Below the pieces are notes generated by a model. That model was not told the DNA's origin. It made no database searches and saw only the letters and a list, made by a program, of their open reading frames with translations. A DNA stretch of 64,000 nucleotides from assembly GCA_041392665.1 (NCBI GenBank), contig JAWKLQ010000017.1:62001-126000 (forward strand), written 5' to 3'. Both the position numbers and the translations under genes were made by a program. The stretch comes from Flavilitoribacter sp020436695 (lineage in GTDB: Bacteria; Bacteroidota; Bacteroidia; Chitinophagales; Saprospiraceae). This document shows, in pieces, positions 24,728 to 32,887 of the stretch. How positions within the stretch are numbered: the first letter of the stretch is position 1; each line of letters starts with the position of its first letter.

Positions 24728-27685
24728 TTATTTACATCCTACCCCTTCAACCCCCTTCAACCCATCAATAGCCGCCTCAATCCCCTTAGCAATCTCCACC
24801 CAGCTCTTATCATCATCAACCCCTTGCAGCCAGTTATTTCTGGGCAATTCCTGCAAGGTGGCAATCTCTAAATTATCCCAATTTGCCTCCCTGGCTTTAA
24901 TGGGAATCACGACCTTCTTCTTGGCCTTATGAGCCGCCATTGCCCGGCCCAGTTCCTCCCCATAGCAAAAATCCGAAGCAATAAAACTACTACTCACCAA
25001 ACAAAGCACGATATCTGCCTTGTCCAGATTATCGTAGATCTCCTGCATCCACTCCTTACCGGCATCGATACAAGTCTTGTCCCAAAGCGTAGCCTTATTG
25101 AGGCGAACGAGGGGCATCAAATGTTTGATCAATTCTTCTTTATGCTGGTGATCTTTTTCGGCGTAGGAAACGAAAATACGACAACTGATATCTTGCTTTC
25201 GAAATTCAGGCTTTTCGATCCCGTTCAAAAGTTCCGATACCTGAAATTTTTTAAGCAATTCACCGGATAAATATTCTTCCCAGCCGGCCTTTTCATAACC
25301 AAGAAGTTCCTTGTAACTCACCAAAGTTGGATCAGTTGGATCTGAACTAGGTAGCGGAACCCACTCAGTTATCTCCAGATTCTGATAAGTAGAATTGATC
25401 TCCTTAACCGTTTCCCGGATCATCGTTAGAAAATCCCGGCCACGCTGACCCTGAATATCGATATAGATCTTCTTTTCTTCCTTATCCAGTACTATATTGG
25501 CAATACTATGAAAGATCGAAGCCTCCTCTAAAACCATCCCAGTCTTCCATATCTGGTTGTTATAGATGTACTTATGCATTTTCACCATTAACCTGGGAAT
25601 GATAGCTGTTGGCAAAAAATCAACGTATTCGATCACCAAGGATAAAATGGGGCTTCCAGTTTTAAATTGATAAGTGTTTTCTTCAATGGGAAGTAATTCG
25701 GGAACGAGGTAGCGATGTTCGGCGAACTCAAATAATAATTCAAACTGCTTCATCATTGCCACAATAAACAAAAACTTATCCTGAGCGACTTTGGACAATT
25801 TTTGTCCAGATTTCTTCAACTTTCCAGTACTCTCCAAATGCTTATTATCCTGGTAACGTTCATCATTGATGATGGTATTTAAATTATCCAAAAAGAAACT
25901 GCCGTTTGTCTTAGCCAGGCTGGGAGAATTAATAATTCGGTAGACCGAATTTGTTAACCAAAGTGGATTGAGTACTTGGGTATCATACCATCGCAGCCGC
26001 TCATAATTCAATATTACTCCTAGGTCATTAAGAAGGTCAAGCAACACATTTTGCGAATCTGGCTTGACAACCTGATTCTTTTTACAAAGAGCTTGATACT
26101 GAGCATAACTAATGTAATCCTCTTTCATCGTTTCTAGACTCATTTTTACTTTCAACCACTCCCGGGGAAAGGTAGTGCTTCGCAATTCCAGATTCCACAA
26201 AAGATCCATGAGATATTTTTTCAGGTCGGTAAGCCCTTCATCTGTCCTACAAGACACCTTATGATAGGCCTGAATATTGCCATACTTTTTACTGAGAAAT
26301 TTCCGATTAACGTCAAAAGAAGGATACTCATCGATCTTATTGAGAACCATCACAACCGGAGCGTCTCTCCCAAAACTTTGGATATAATGTAGCCAGTATT
26401 CTGCCTTTTCATCTTTTCGACTATCGAGAACCAACAGATATAGACATCGCTTGGTCAGGAAAAACTGATGGGTAGCATGCATAATTTCCTGTCCACCAAA
26501 ATCCCAAAAATTGACATTGAATTTTTGCCGCTGGAAGTTAAAATGTTCTTTGATGATCTTAATGCCGTGTGTCTGTTTTTCATTCTCATCAAAATTTTCT
26601 CCAAGCAACCTTTTAACCAAGCTGGTTTTTCCTGAAGCACCTTCTCCAACGAGAATTACTTTTACTTCATTAAGAGGTTCCGATTTCTTGCTTGAAAAAT
26701 CAACAAGATAGGTATGGATTGCCTGATTCCCTTTTTGAATAATTTCAGGGGGAGGAGCTTCGAAGGGGTTATCTATTAGATAGACACCATTAAACCGGGC
26801 TTGGTCTAGGGCTTGATCCAAGTCCAGGGTTTGGTCCAGGGCTAGGGCTAGGGCTTGGTCCAAGTCTAGGGCCTGATCCAGGGCTAGGACTAGGGCTTGA
26901 TCCAGGTCCAGGCTCAGGGCTTGGTCTAAGGCTAGAGTTTGGTGCAAGGTTTGTACTTGGTCTAGAGCTAGGTCATGATGCAGGGATAGAGCTTCATCCA
27001 AAGCTTGGGCTTGTTGCAGAACTAGGGCTTGGTGTCCGGCTTTAGCTTTAGCTGGGCCAAAGCTTTGGGCTTCGTACAGAATTGGGTATAGCGCTCGAGT
27101 TTGGGCTAAGGCTTGGGCTAAGGCTTGATTTATAACTTGATCTAGGTCAAGGGATACTGTTAAGGCTCTGGCTCGGTCAAGAGCCAGATACAGTTCTTGG
27201 TCAAGGATTCTGGCTCGGGATAGATTTCTATATCGGGCGTGGGCTTGGTTTAGAGATCTTACCTGGGTGTGAGCTTGGTCTATGGCTTCGTCTAGGGCCG
27301 GGGCCAAGGCTAAAGCTAAAGATAGAGCTTGACCACAGGATTGACCTAAAGCCCTGACTCGTGATAGATTCTTTAACAAAATCAATGAGAAGGTGAAGTG
27401 CAGGGATCGAAGATCACCCCAATGGATCGGAAGATCCAGATCAAGCAAAGAAATAGGAACCACTCTCAATCGATTACCTCCAAGGCTCAACACTTTCAAC
27501 TCCTTCAAACCCTCCAAATGCTCAATTTCCTCAATCTGATTATGCCGAAGAAAAAGATGAGTCAATTGCGTCAACTCCGCAATTTCCTGAGGGATTCCCT
27601 TCAAATCCAGATAAGACAGATCAAGTATAGTGTACCCTTTTTCTTTAGCAGTTTGTATCCGCTGTCTGGCGATCTCTAATGACAT
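24728..27685 (-). CDS. Roco-type protein: LRR, dipeptide-repeat region, Roc GTPase, COR, TIR
   Basis: 985 residues. Order: short leucine-rich repeats at ~18-90 (LDLSYLDLKGIPQEIAEL, LTHLFLRHNQIEEI); then ~107-297 a degenerate Ala/Leu/Asp/Gln dipeptide-repeat region; a Roc GTPase at ~340-500 with P-loop GEGASGKTS (347-355), switch DFGGQE (395-400) and NKID (449-452); a COR-like region at ~505-810; and a TIR domain from 833 (CRIFVSYAEKDHQHKEEL) with likely catalytic Glu in CYGEELGRA. Roco proteins are GTP-dependent dimerising signal proteins; a TIR at the end suggests a GTP-gated NADase, probably for phage defence or regulated cell death. First large gene of the island operon. Family membership is certain; the biological role is inference. 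Confidence 0.92.
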   Translation of the reverse strand: MSLEIARQRIQTAKEKGYTILDLSYLDLKGIPQEIAELTQLTHLFLRHNQIEEIEHLEGLKELKVLSLGGNRLRVVPISLLDLDLPIHWGDLRSLHFTFSLILLKNLSRVRALGQSCGQALSLALALAPALDEAIDQAHTQVRSLNQAHARYRNLSRARILDQELYLALDRARALTVSLDLDQVINQALAQALAQTRALYPILYEAQSFGPAKAKAGHQALVLQQAQALDEALSLHHDLALDQVQTLHQTLALDQALSLDLDQALVLALDQALDLDQALALALDQTLDLDQALDQARFNGVYLIDNPFEAPPPEIIQKGNQAIHTYLVDFSSKKSEPLNEVKVILVGEGASGKTSLVKRLLGENFDENEKQTHGIKIIKEHFNFQRQKFNVNFWDFGGQEIMHATHQFFLTKRCLYLLVLDSRKDEKAEYWLHYIQSFGRDAPVVMVLNKIDEYPSFDVNRKFLSKKYGNIQAYHKVSCRTDEGLTDLKKYLMDLLWNLELRSTTFPREWLKVKMSLETMKEDYISYAQYQALCKKNQVVKPDSQNVLLDLLNDLGVILNYERLRWYDTQVLNPLWLTNSVYRIINSPSLAKTNGSFFLDNLNTIINDERYQDNKHLESTGKLKKSGQKLSKVAQDKFLFIVAMMKQFELLFEFAEHRYLVPELLPIEENTYQFKTGSPILSLVIEYVDFLPTAIIPRLMVKMHKYIYNNQIWKTGMVLEEASIFHSIANIVLDKEEKKIYIDIQGQRGRDFLTMIRETVKEINSTYQNLEITEWVPLPSSDPTDPTLVSYKELLGYEKAGWEEYLSGELLKKFQVSELLNGIEKPEFRKQDISCRIFVSYAEKDHQHKEELIKHLMPLVRLNKATLWDKTCIDAGKEWMQEIYDNLDKADIVLCLVSSSFIASDFCYGEELGRAMAAHKAKKKVVIPIKAREANWDNLEIATLQELPRNNWLQGVDDDKSWVEIAKGIEAAIDGLKGVEGVGCK
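26795..27367 (-). repeat. In-frame hexanucleotide-derived repeat array within the Roco-TIR gene
   Basis: About 570 bases built from degenerate six-base units such as GGGCTA and GGTCCA (plus-strand view), encoding alternating dipeptides AL, DQ, DL and variants (for example ALDLDQALALALDQTLDLDQ). The repeat is purest at 26795-26960, next to the Roc domain, and decays toward the LRR end. No stop codon or frame loss occurs across it. Confidence 0.85.
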
Positions 27686-27750
27686 ATAAGCTGGTGGATT
27701 AGCTAATGTTTACAAAATCATTTTCAGTTATCAGAAGTCCGATAGAATTT

Positions 27751-27882
27751 CTAATCACTATGCTCCTCAGCCAAAGACCACCCCACCAAAACCCGAACCC
27801 ATTCCTCCGCAGACATGCCCTCCTCCAATTTCAGGCGCAACGCCTTAACCGTTTCATTAGCAACACTAGTTTTAAATTTCAT
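27751..27882 (-). CDS. Mini-protein with ribbon-helix-helix-like pattern
   Basis: A 43-residue frame starting at 27882 (MKFKTSVANETVKALRLKLE). The pattern is a short strand (KFKTSV), a helix (ANETVKALRLKLEEG), a turn and a second helix beginning MSAEEWVRVLVGW. This is the layout of CopG/Arc-type ribbon-helix-helix DNA-binding proteins, although the second helix is short. It stands 65 bases upstream of the Roco-TIR gene on the same strand. If real, it could regulate the island operon. A longer version from 27957 is possible but its extra residues do not look conserved. Call is tentative. Confidence 0.45.
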   Translation of the reverse strand: MKFKTSVANETVKALRLKLEEGMSAEEWVRVLVGWSLAEEHSD

Positions 27883-28243
27883 TGTATGTTTCTGAAGATC
27901 AGACCCTCGGGGGGATTGATGCAATAGAACACCTATGGAAAACCAAATGCCGGCCATTGAATCAAATACAGGGTGGGTAGATAGCTTTGCTTTTAATGAT
28001 TAGAACCTGATTCCGGAGGATTCCGAAACAGTTGCTGAATATTATGAATGCTAAAATAATTATTTTTGGAAAATAGTCAGCGTTGCATTTCCGATTGAGT
28101 ATATAATTCTTGCACAAAAAGTCTTCGCCCCTACTCCCTCCCGGGTAGAGATGATTGGTACCGAACAATGAGGGCTGGAAAAATAGCAACAGCAATGCGT
28201 AACAATCGAATGAAATGCTAACCGGACGGTGTTTTCTTGAAAG

Positions 28244-28315
28244 TGCTCCCGCCAGGACTCGAACCTGGATCTAGAGTTTAGGAAACTCCTATTCTATCCC
28301 TTGAACTACGGGAGC
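28244..28315 (-). tRNA. tRNA-Arg (anticodon CCU)
   Basis: 72 nucleotides. The acceptor stem GCTCCCG/CGGGAGC is perfect with discriminator A. The anticodon stem GGAGT/ACTCT closes the loop TTCCTAA, giving anticodon CCU, which reads AGG. The T-arm is CCAGG-TTCGAGT-CCTGG. CCA is not encoded. Its 3' end faces the TIR/NACHT gene block and is repeated at 21118, marking it as the likely integration target. Confidence 0.95.
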
Positions 28316-28436
28316 TAAATTTGTACGGTCGCTTCGCTGATGGACACTCTCCTGAACTATCGTCAGGATCGTTAACGGCCGTTCGTGCTGACGTCCCGCC
28401 AGCACTCACTGACGGACGCTGCGCTGACGAAAGGCA

Positions 28437-28461
28437 CAAATATACGCATTGCGCAAATATA
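28437..28461 (-). promoter_or_regulatory. Putative promoter elements for the tRNA-Arg gene
   Basis: Two perfect TATATTTG boxes on the minus strand (plus-strand CAAATATA at 28437-28444 and 28454-28461) fit the TAnnTTTG -7 consensus and lie 120-145 bases upstream of the tRNA. No good -33 TTTG is seen at the right distance. Confidence 0.35.
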
Positions 28462-28548
28462 GGGAATATTCGAAAACAACAATTGGGAACCAATTTCGGA
28501 TGTATACAAATTACGCTACTGTCGTAAGTCTGGTAAATAACCGAAATT

Positions 28549-28863
28549 ACCCCCTCAGGCCGGCATACACGTTTCCAGGAAACCTGCAGGTACTGCACCG
28601 GCCAGCTCCTCGGTGGGGGAACACAGTTGCTATATTGTGTATGGTGAGGAGGTAAGTGTAAGTAGGTGAGTTAGCTGATTTTCTACAATCCCATCATTCG
28701 AGGCGGGCGAGCCTGGTTCTCCCCTGTGGGGAGTAAGAGGGGCCAGCGCCGGCAAATTTCTTCAAAATATATCCCTCAGTCAGGCATACACTTTTGTGTG
28801 ATAACTGAAACTGTTGCTCCGGCCAGTTCCCCCTGATAGCACAACCTGTATTGTGCTTTTTTT
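28549..28863 (+). repeat. Twofold structured repeat ending in a terminator
   Basis: Segments of ~55 bases at ~28549-28606 and ~28773-28833 share CCCTCAG..C.GGCATACAC, then a small hairpin with different sequence but the same place (GTTTC-CAG-GAAAC in the first, ACAC-TTTT-GTGT in the second), then TGC.CCGGCCAG.TCC. The first copy also has GGCCGG pairing with CCGGCC. Conserved position of hairpins with changed bases suggests RNA structure. No coding frame covers it. Confidence 0.45.
28838..28863 (+). terminator. Rho-independent terminator
   Basis: AGCACAA at 28838-28844 and TTGTGCT at 28851-28857 form a perfect 7-bp stem with a 6-base loop, followed by T to 28863. No protein gene upstream on this strand needs it, so it argues for a non-coding transcript. 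Confidence 0.8.
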
Positions 28864-28954
28864 GCAGGCTACTCGTGTAAATCCCAATTAATTCACATCC
28901 ACGAGCAGTCTGCCCAAATTTAAGTAATCCTCTGCATGACTGTTGACTGACGAC

Positions 28955-29749
28955 TTACGACTGCCGACTTCCAACCATATCAATCTGCTGCTCCTCCAAA
29001 AACTTAGTCGCCGCTTCGTAGCCAATCTCAAACAACTCCTGATACTTATTAAATTGGAAGATATGGTATTTATTCACCAGCTTGGGTTCGATCAGGAAAT
29101 CACATTTTTCGGCTTCGGCCTGGGTATTCGACCAAATAGCCATTTCGAAACAGCGCATGGCCACTCCGCGCATGGTATTGACGGAAGATTTAGTGGCCTG
29201 AATGCGCGGCATCACATTTACCCCAATGATGATATCGGCCTGGTCTTCCAGTGGTGTAACGGGCATATTGCACAGCGTACCGCCATCTACAAACAGATCT
29301 CCGTCAATCTCGATGGGCTCGAAGACGAGCGGGATGGAACAGGAAGCCTGCACAATGGAAAACAACATGCCGGCATTGCGCACTTCTAGTTTGCCGGTAT
29401 TGAGGTTGGCGATGGCAATGTGCAGTTTTTTCAACAAACTCTCAAAGCTATCCTCGGCAATACATTCTCCGAGACGGCTGTTGAGGTAATCCAGCTTGGA
29501 AAATCCGCCGGAAGGTAAGCGTAGGGACAGCAGTTTCCACAGGTTGCTGTCTTTCACAAAATGCAAAAGATCATCCGTGCTCAGTCCGGCGGCATAGAGG
29601 GAACCGACAATGGAACCGGCACTGCAACCGACAATGGCTTCGGGGCGAATACCTTTTTCTTCCAGGGCTTTTAATACACCGATGTGGGCTATTCCGCGGG
29701 CTCCTCCACCGGAAAGGGATATCCCGATTCTTTTACCTGCTGTTTCCAT
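28955..29749 (-). CDS. Patatin-like phospholipase family protein
   Basis: 264 residues from the ATG at 29749 (METAGKRIGISLSGG); the frame extends to 29788. It has the anion hole GGGARG near residue 13, the nucleophile motif GCSAGS near 43 (G-x-S-x-G), and the dyad Asp in VDGGTLCNMPV near 158. This is the complete Ser-Asp catalytic set of patatin lipases, which hydrolyse acyl esters of phospholipids. The protein has no signal peptide and is probably cytoplasmic or membrane-associated, like the RssA/YlbK-type short bacterial patatins. It follows the T9SS protein gene downstream on the same strand, with 53 bases between stop and start. Confidence 0.93.
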   Translation of the reverse strand: METAGKRIGISLSGGGARGIAHIGVLKALEEKGIRPEAIVGCSAGSIVGSLYAAGLSTDDLLHFVKDSNLWKLLSLRLPSGGFSKLDYLNSRLGECIAEDSFESLLKKLHIAIANLNTGKLEVRNAGMLFSIVQASCSIPLVFEPIEIDGDLFVDGGTLCNMPVTPLEDQADIIIGVNVMPRIQATKSSVNTMRGVAMRCFEMAIWSNTQAEAEKCDFLIEPKLVNKYHIFQFNKYQELFEIGYEAATKFLEEQQIDMVGSRQS

Positions 29750-29802
29750 ATCTGTAGTGAGGTGTGGCAGACATGACAAATCTACCACACCTATATCAAA
29801 AT

Positions 29803-32370
29803 TTACTGTTTAACAATCCGTGTACTCCATACCCGCTCATCTTTAATGAAAGTAATGGTGTACAGTCCGTTTACAAAATTACTTAAATCCAGCCGTTCAT
29901 TGTTCACCGGGCGACTGATCTGCATCACCTGACGGCCGGTAGCATCGTGAAGCCGCAAGGCATCGAAAGTTTCGCTTAGCTCCAGTTGCAGCACATTGGT
30001 CACCGGATTCGGATACAGGTGTACAAAACGCGACAGGCCGGGGTCATTGGTCTTTACAAAAATCTCAATATCTTCCGTGTAGCGAGGCAGGATCTGATAA
30101 CCTTCCGTATAGGGACTGCTACTGTCAAACTGCCCGCCGATGCCGGTCAAAGTGAATGAAACATCGGCCGAAACCACGGTATTGATGATATTGGCATCCG
30201 CATCGATCCGCATCACAAAAGTATCCACCCCATTGGTAATATCGACATTGAAGCTGCCGCTTTCAAGCCACTGCGAGGGATCTACCAACTGCATGAGGCC
30301 CATTCTGATCAACTGTGATTCAGTGTATTCTCCGAGGGAATCTACATCCGTTGGCTCCAACAGTGCATTCCCGGCTGAAAGCATTTCAATAGTATCTACT
30401 TCGATCTGCGTTAAGCCGTTAAACTGCCCAATTGTGCCTCGAATCACAACCTCATCTCCTTCGGTCACGGTATAAGCAAAATCTTCGCTGTTACTAAACA
30501 CACCGATCCCGTCTCCTTCGGCATCGATGAGGGTAAATTGCAGGCCACCCGGTCGCAGATTTCCTCCGTAAACGATACCCTGCAATTCCGTATTTACTCC
30601 GAGTGAATCGGCGACGCCGTTCGTGTCCACCGTGTTAACCACACCTATTGCATAAGCCGGATATTCGATCTCCGAAGTTGGCTGGCAGGCATCAGCGGTT
30701 CCGGGTGATGCCAGGATCAAAGTACCGTTGATGGTTACACCCGTATTGGTTGTGGAAGGCGACCAGCTCGCACCGTTGTTGGGATCTGCCGAAGTATCAC
30801 AAAATACCAGTGAAGGGCCGAAACCATCCGGATCGGTGGGCCAGTCATCACCATCATCGTAAGTGACAGAAAATACAATGGAGCCGCCCGGATTAGACAA
30901 TTCAATCGTCTCACCGCCATTACCTAGCGCACCGGCAAACTGGAAGGCAGAAGCTCCGAATACCGCATTCATGGCCATGGAATCTACCGCGATGAGCGCA
31001 TAGGCTTGTGCATCCAGAGTAAAATTGCCAAAAGTAAAATCAAAACCCTGGGTAAAGGTATAGCCACTGAGATCCACTGCAATATCGCCGTTATTAAATA
31101 TTTCCACAAATTCCAGCGAATCCGTACCCGATTCCGGCGGATTGTACATGATCTCGGTCAGCACGATATCGGGAATATTTGCATCATTGTCGATGATGAA
31201 AATCTCCAAAGAGCCACCGAAGGCGTCGATGCTCGCTTCGGCCGTTGGATTGCTCAGTCCGATCAGTATATTTTCCAGTGATTCCAGCTCACTATCATCG
31301 ATGATCTGCAGATCGAGTATAATTGTATCACTGACAGCTCCGGCAGAGAAAGTAATAGTCGCATCGGAGAAAATAAAGTCGGCACCCTGGGTTGCGGAAA
31401 AACCACTCAGAGTAGTGACATCTACACTCGTGCTGGCCTCTGGGTCACCGTTTTCCAAAACCACGGGGATCAACACCGTACCGGCGTCTTCATTTACTTC
31501 GAGTTCAGTCAGATAAAAGGATATTGAAGGTCCACTCAGACACTGGCCGGCCCCACCCGGATTAGCAAAAATCGTAAAGCCATCCACCACAGCCCCGGAA
31601 TCAGTGGTAGCCGCGGACCAATTGGAGGGATCACCGTTGTCAGCCAGCGGATCACAAAGCACCAATGAAGCACCGAGACCGTCCGCTTCTACCGGCCAAT
31701 CACCATCCGGTGCGTACGCTACTTCATCAACAACAGCATCTGTTGCATCCAGCAGTTGGATTAATTCGCCTCCGTTATTCAATGCACCGCTCTCTATTTC
31801 GAAAGGTGTAATGCCGAAAGTACTCTCAAAAAAAGCCGAATCGGCAGCGACAATAACATATTCTCCGGCGGCAAGGCTAAAGCCCGGGAAAGTGAAGGTG
31901 ATCCCGGAAAAATGATACCCCTGAAGATTAATGGCTGCATCACTGGAATTATAGAGCTCAAGATATTCCAGATCGGTATCCGCCCCGGGAGGGTTATACA
32001 TGATCTCGGAGATCACTACCCCGCCGATGGTATCATGCACGGTGATACTTCCGGTCATGCCCACGCCAACATGGGCATCGCATTGATAATTGTAAGTTCC
32101 GGTTTGAGTAAAAACGAATTCATAGGTCCACAAATCGGTTGAAAGATCACCACTGGAGAACCCCGCCGGGTTTTCCGAATAAACATCCGTAGAGCCGTTT
32201 ACATTGTGGTTGCCTCCATTGTTGGTCCACATTACCGTATCGCCTACGGAAATACTTAGTGTGATCGGATTGAAGGTATTGTCGGGATTGGCCGTGACCT
32301 GATGCCGGCTTTGCGCCGACAGACTGAGGCCGCATAATAACAGGATGACTGAAAGTGCATACTTGTACAT
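29803..32370 (-). CDS. Secreted cupredoxin / lamin-tail / Calx-beta protein with T9SS domain
   Basis: 855 residues; the start at 32370 begins the signal peptide MYKYALSVILLLCGLSLSAQ (the frame runs back to 32493). Domains in order: a plastocyanin-like cupredoxin (~20-115) with copper ligand pattern GNHNV ... QCDAHVGVGM (His, Cys, His, Met); a lamin-tail domain (ISEIMYNPPGADTDLEYLEL); a Calx-beta domain (FSDATITFSAGAVSDTIIL, IIDD and DND); a second lamin-tail domain (LTEIMYNPPESGTDSLEFVE); an OB-fold-like region (VVIRGTIGQFNGLTQIEV); and a type A T9SS C-terminal domain with HLYPNPVTNVLQLEL. It is thus a surface or released protein that can bind copper. Electron transfer or copper capture is inference. 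Confidence 0.9.
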   Translation of the reverse strand: MYKYALSVILLLCGLSLSAQSRHQVTANPDNTFNPITLSISVGDTVMWTNNGGNHNVNGSTDVYSENPAGFSSGDLSTDLWTYEFVFTQTGTYNYQCDAHVGVGMTGSITVHDTIGGVVISEIMYNPPGADTDLEYLELYNSSDAAINLQGYHFSGITFTFPGFSLAAGEYVIVAADSAFFESTFGITPFEIESGALNNGGELIQLLDATDAVVDEVAYAPDGDWPVEADGLGASLVLCDPLADNGDPSNWSAATTDSGAVVDGFTIFANPGGAGQCLSGPSISFYLTELEVNEDAGTVLIPVVLENGDPEASTSVDVTTLSGFSATQGADFIFSDATITFSAGAVSDTIILDLQIIDDSELESLENILIGLSNPTAEASIDAFGGSLEIFIIDNDANIPDIVLTEIMYNPPESGTDSLEFVEIFNNGDIAVDLSGYTFTQGFDFTFGNFTLDAQAYALIAVDSMAMNAVFGASAFQFAGALGNGGETIELSNPGGSIVFSVTYDDGDDWPTDPDGFGPSLVFCDTSADPNNGASWSPSTTNTGVTINGTLILASPGTADACQPTSEIEYPAYAIGVVNTVDTNGVADSLGVNTELQGIVYGGNLRPGGLQFTLIDAEGDGIGVFSNSEDFAYTVTEGDEVVIRGTIGQFNGLTQIEVDTIEMLSAGNALLEPTDVDSLGEYTESQLIRMGLMQLVDPSQWLESGSFNVDITNGVDTFVMRIDADANIINTVVSADVSFTLTGIGGQFDSSSPYTEGYQILPRYTEDIEIFVKTNDPGLSRFVHLYPNPVTNVLQLELSETFDALRLHDATGRQVMQISRPVNNERLDLSNFVNGLYTITFIKDERVWSTRIVKQ

Positions 32371-32887
32371 AAGTAAGGGTTTTTGGATGACTAAATGATA
32401 TGTTTCAATTTTGCAAAATGAATACCTACGCCTTGGACAGCAGTTATCCAACAGCGAGCACCCATTGCCGGAATACAATAGTTGAGTGCTCAATAATTTT
32501 AGTCTTATGTCTATTTGTTACCTATCAGAATTCAAACGTTAGACAAGCTCTTAAAATTTAGAATGGTGCTATATATTTCGTGATCCCCCTTTCCGAACGA
32601 CGCTTTACTGTCGTGAAAATTTCATTTTTTCGAAAAAAACGAATAGAAAATGTAAAAAATCACATGGACGTAAATAGAAGCTGAACCGAATTAAATTTCC
32701 ATAACAAAACAAGACTCCAAAAAATATTTCAATACCTGTGCAACTTATCCAAAACACATTAATTTTCAGCATGTTCGATCTTAAAATACTAGTCAAAAAA
32801 CTTACCTTTAGTTAACAATTTCTTAACATGGCAATTGTACTTTTGTCGTGATGTTCTAAACATTCTCAACTTTAACACACTAGTTTT
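32371..32887. other. Divergent promoter region
   Basis: 517 AT-rich bases between two divergently transcribed genes, with no supported gene. A good -7 box for the TonB receptor is listed separately. Nothing else could be assigned. Confidence 0.6.
32838..32845 (+). promoter_or_regulatory. Putative -7 box for the TonB receptor gene
   Basis: TACTTTTG exactly fits TAnnTTTG, 43 bases before the ATG at 32888. Upstream T-rich elements exist but none has the ideal TTTG at 19-21 bases. Confidence 0.5.

Larger units (their letters stand above)
27883..28954. other. Long non-coding region around the tRNA-Arg gene
   Basis: No protein gene can be supported in this ~1.07 kb. From left to right it holds AT-rich sequence inside the island (27883-28243), the tRNA-Arg gene, a GC-rich hairpin-rich leader (28330-28430; e.g. 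GTGCTG with CAGCAC), promoter-like boxes (28437-28461), a twofold structured repeat (28549-28863) ending in a terminator, and a GACTGACGAC-type short repeat (28936-28973). Confidence 0.7.

Noticed and set aside
26795..27367. A CRISPR-like or non-coding repeat array
   Set aside because: The repeats are six-base, contiguous, without spacers, and stay in the frame of a long protein with recognisable domains on both sides.
28316..28430. A separate small RNA in the GC-rich hairpins upstream of the tRNA
   Set aside because: Hairpins are present, but there is no terminator or promoter separate from the tRNA leader, so I cannot support an independent gene.
32541..32560. Solo end of the IS5 element
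   Set aside because: ACAAGCTC followed by TTAAAATT resembles the IS end for only about eight bases; too short to support a remnant.
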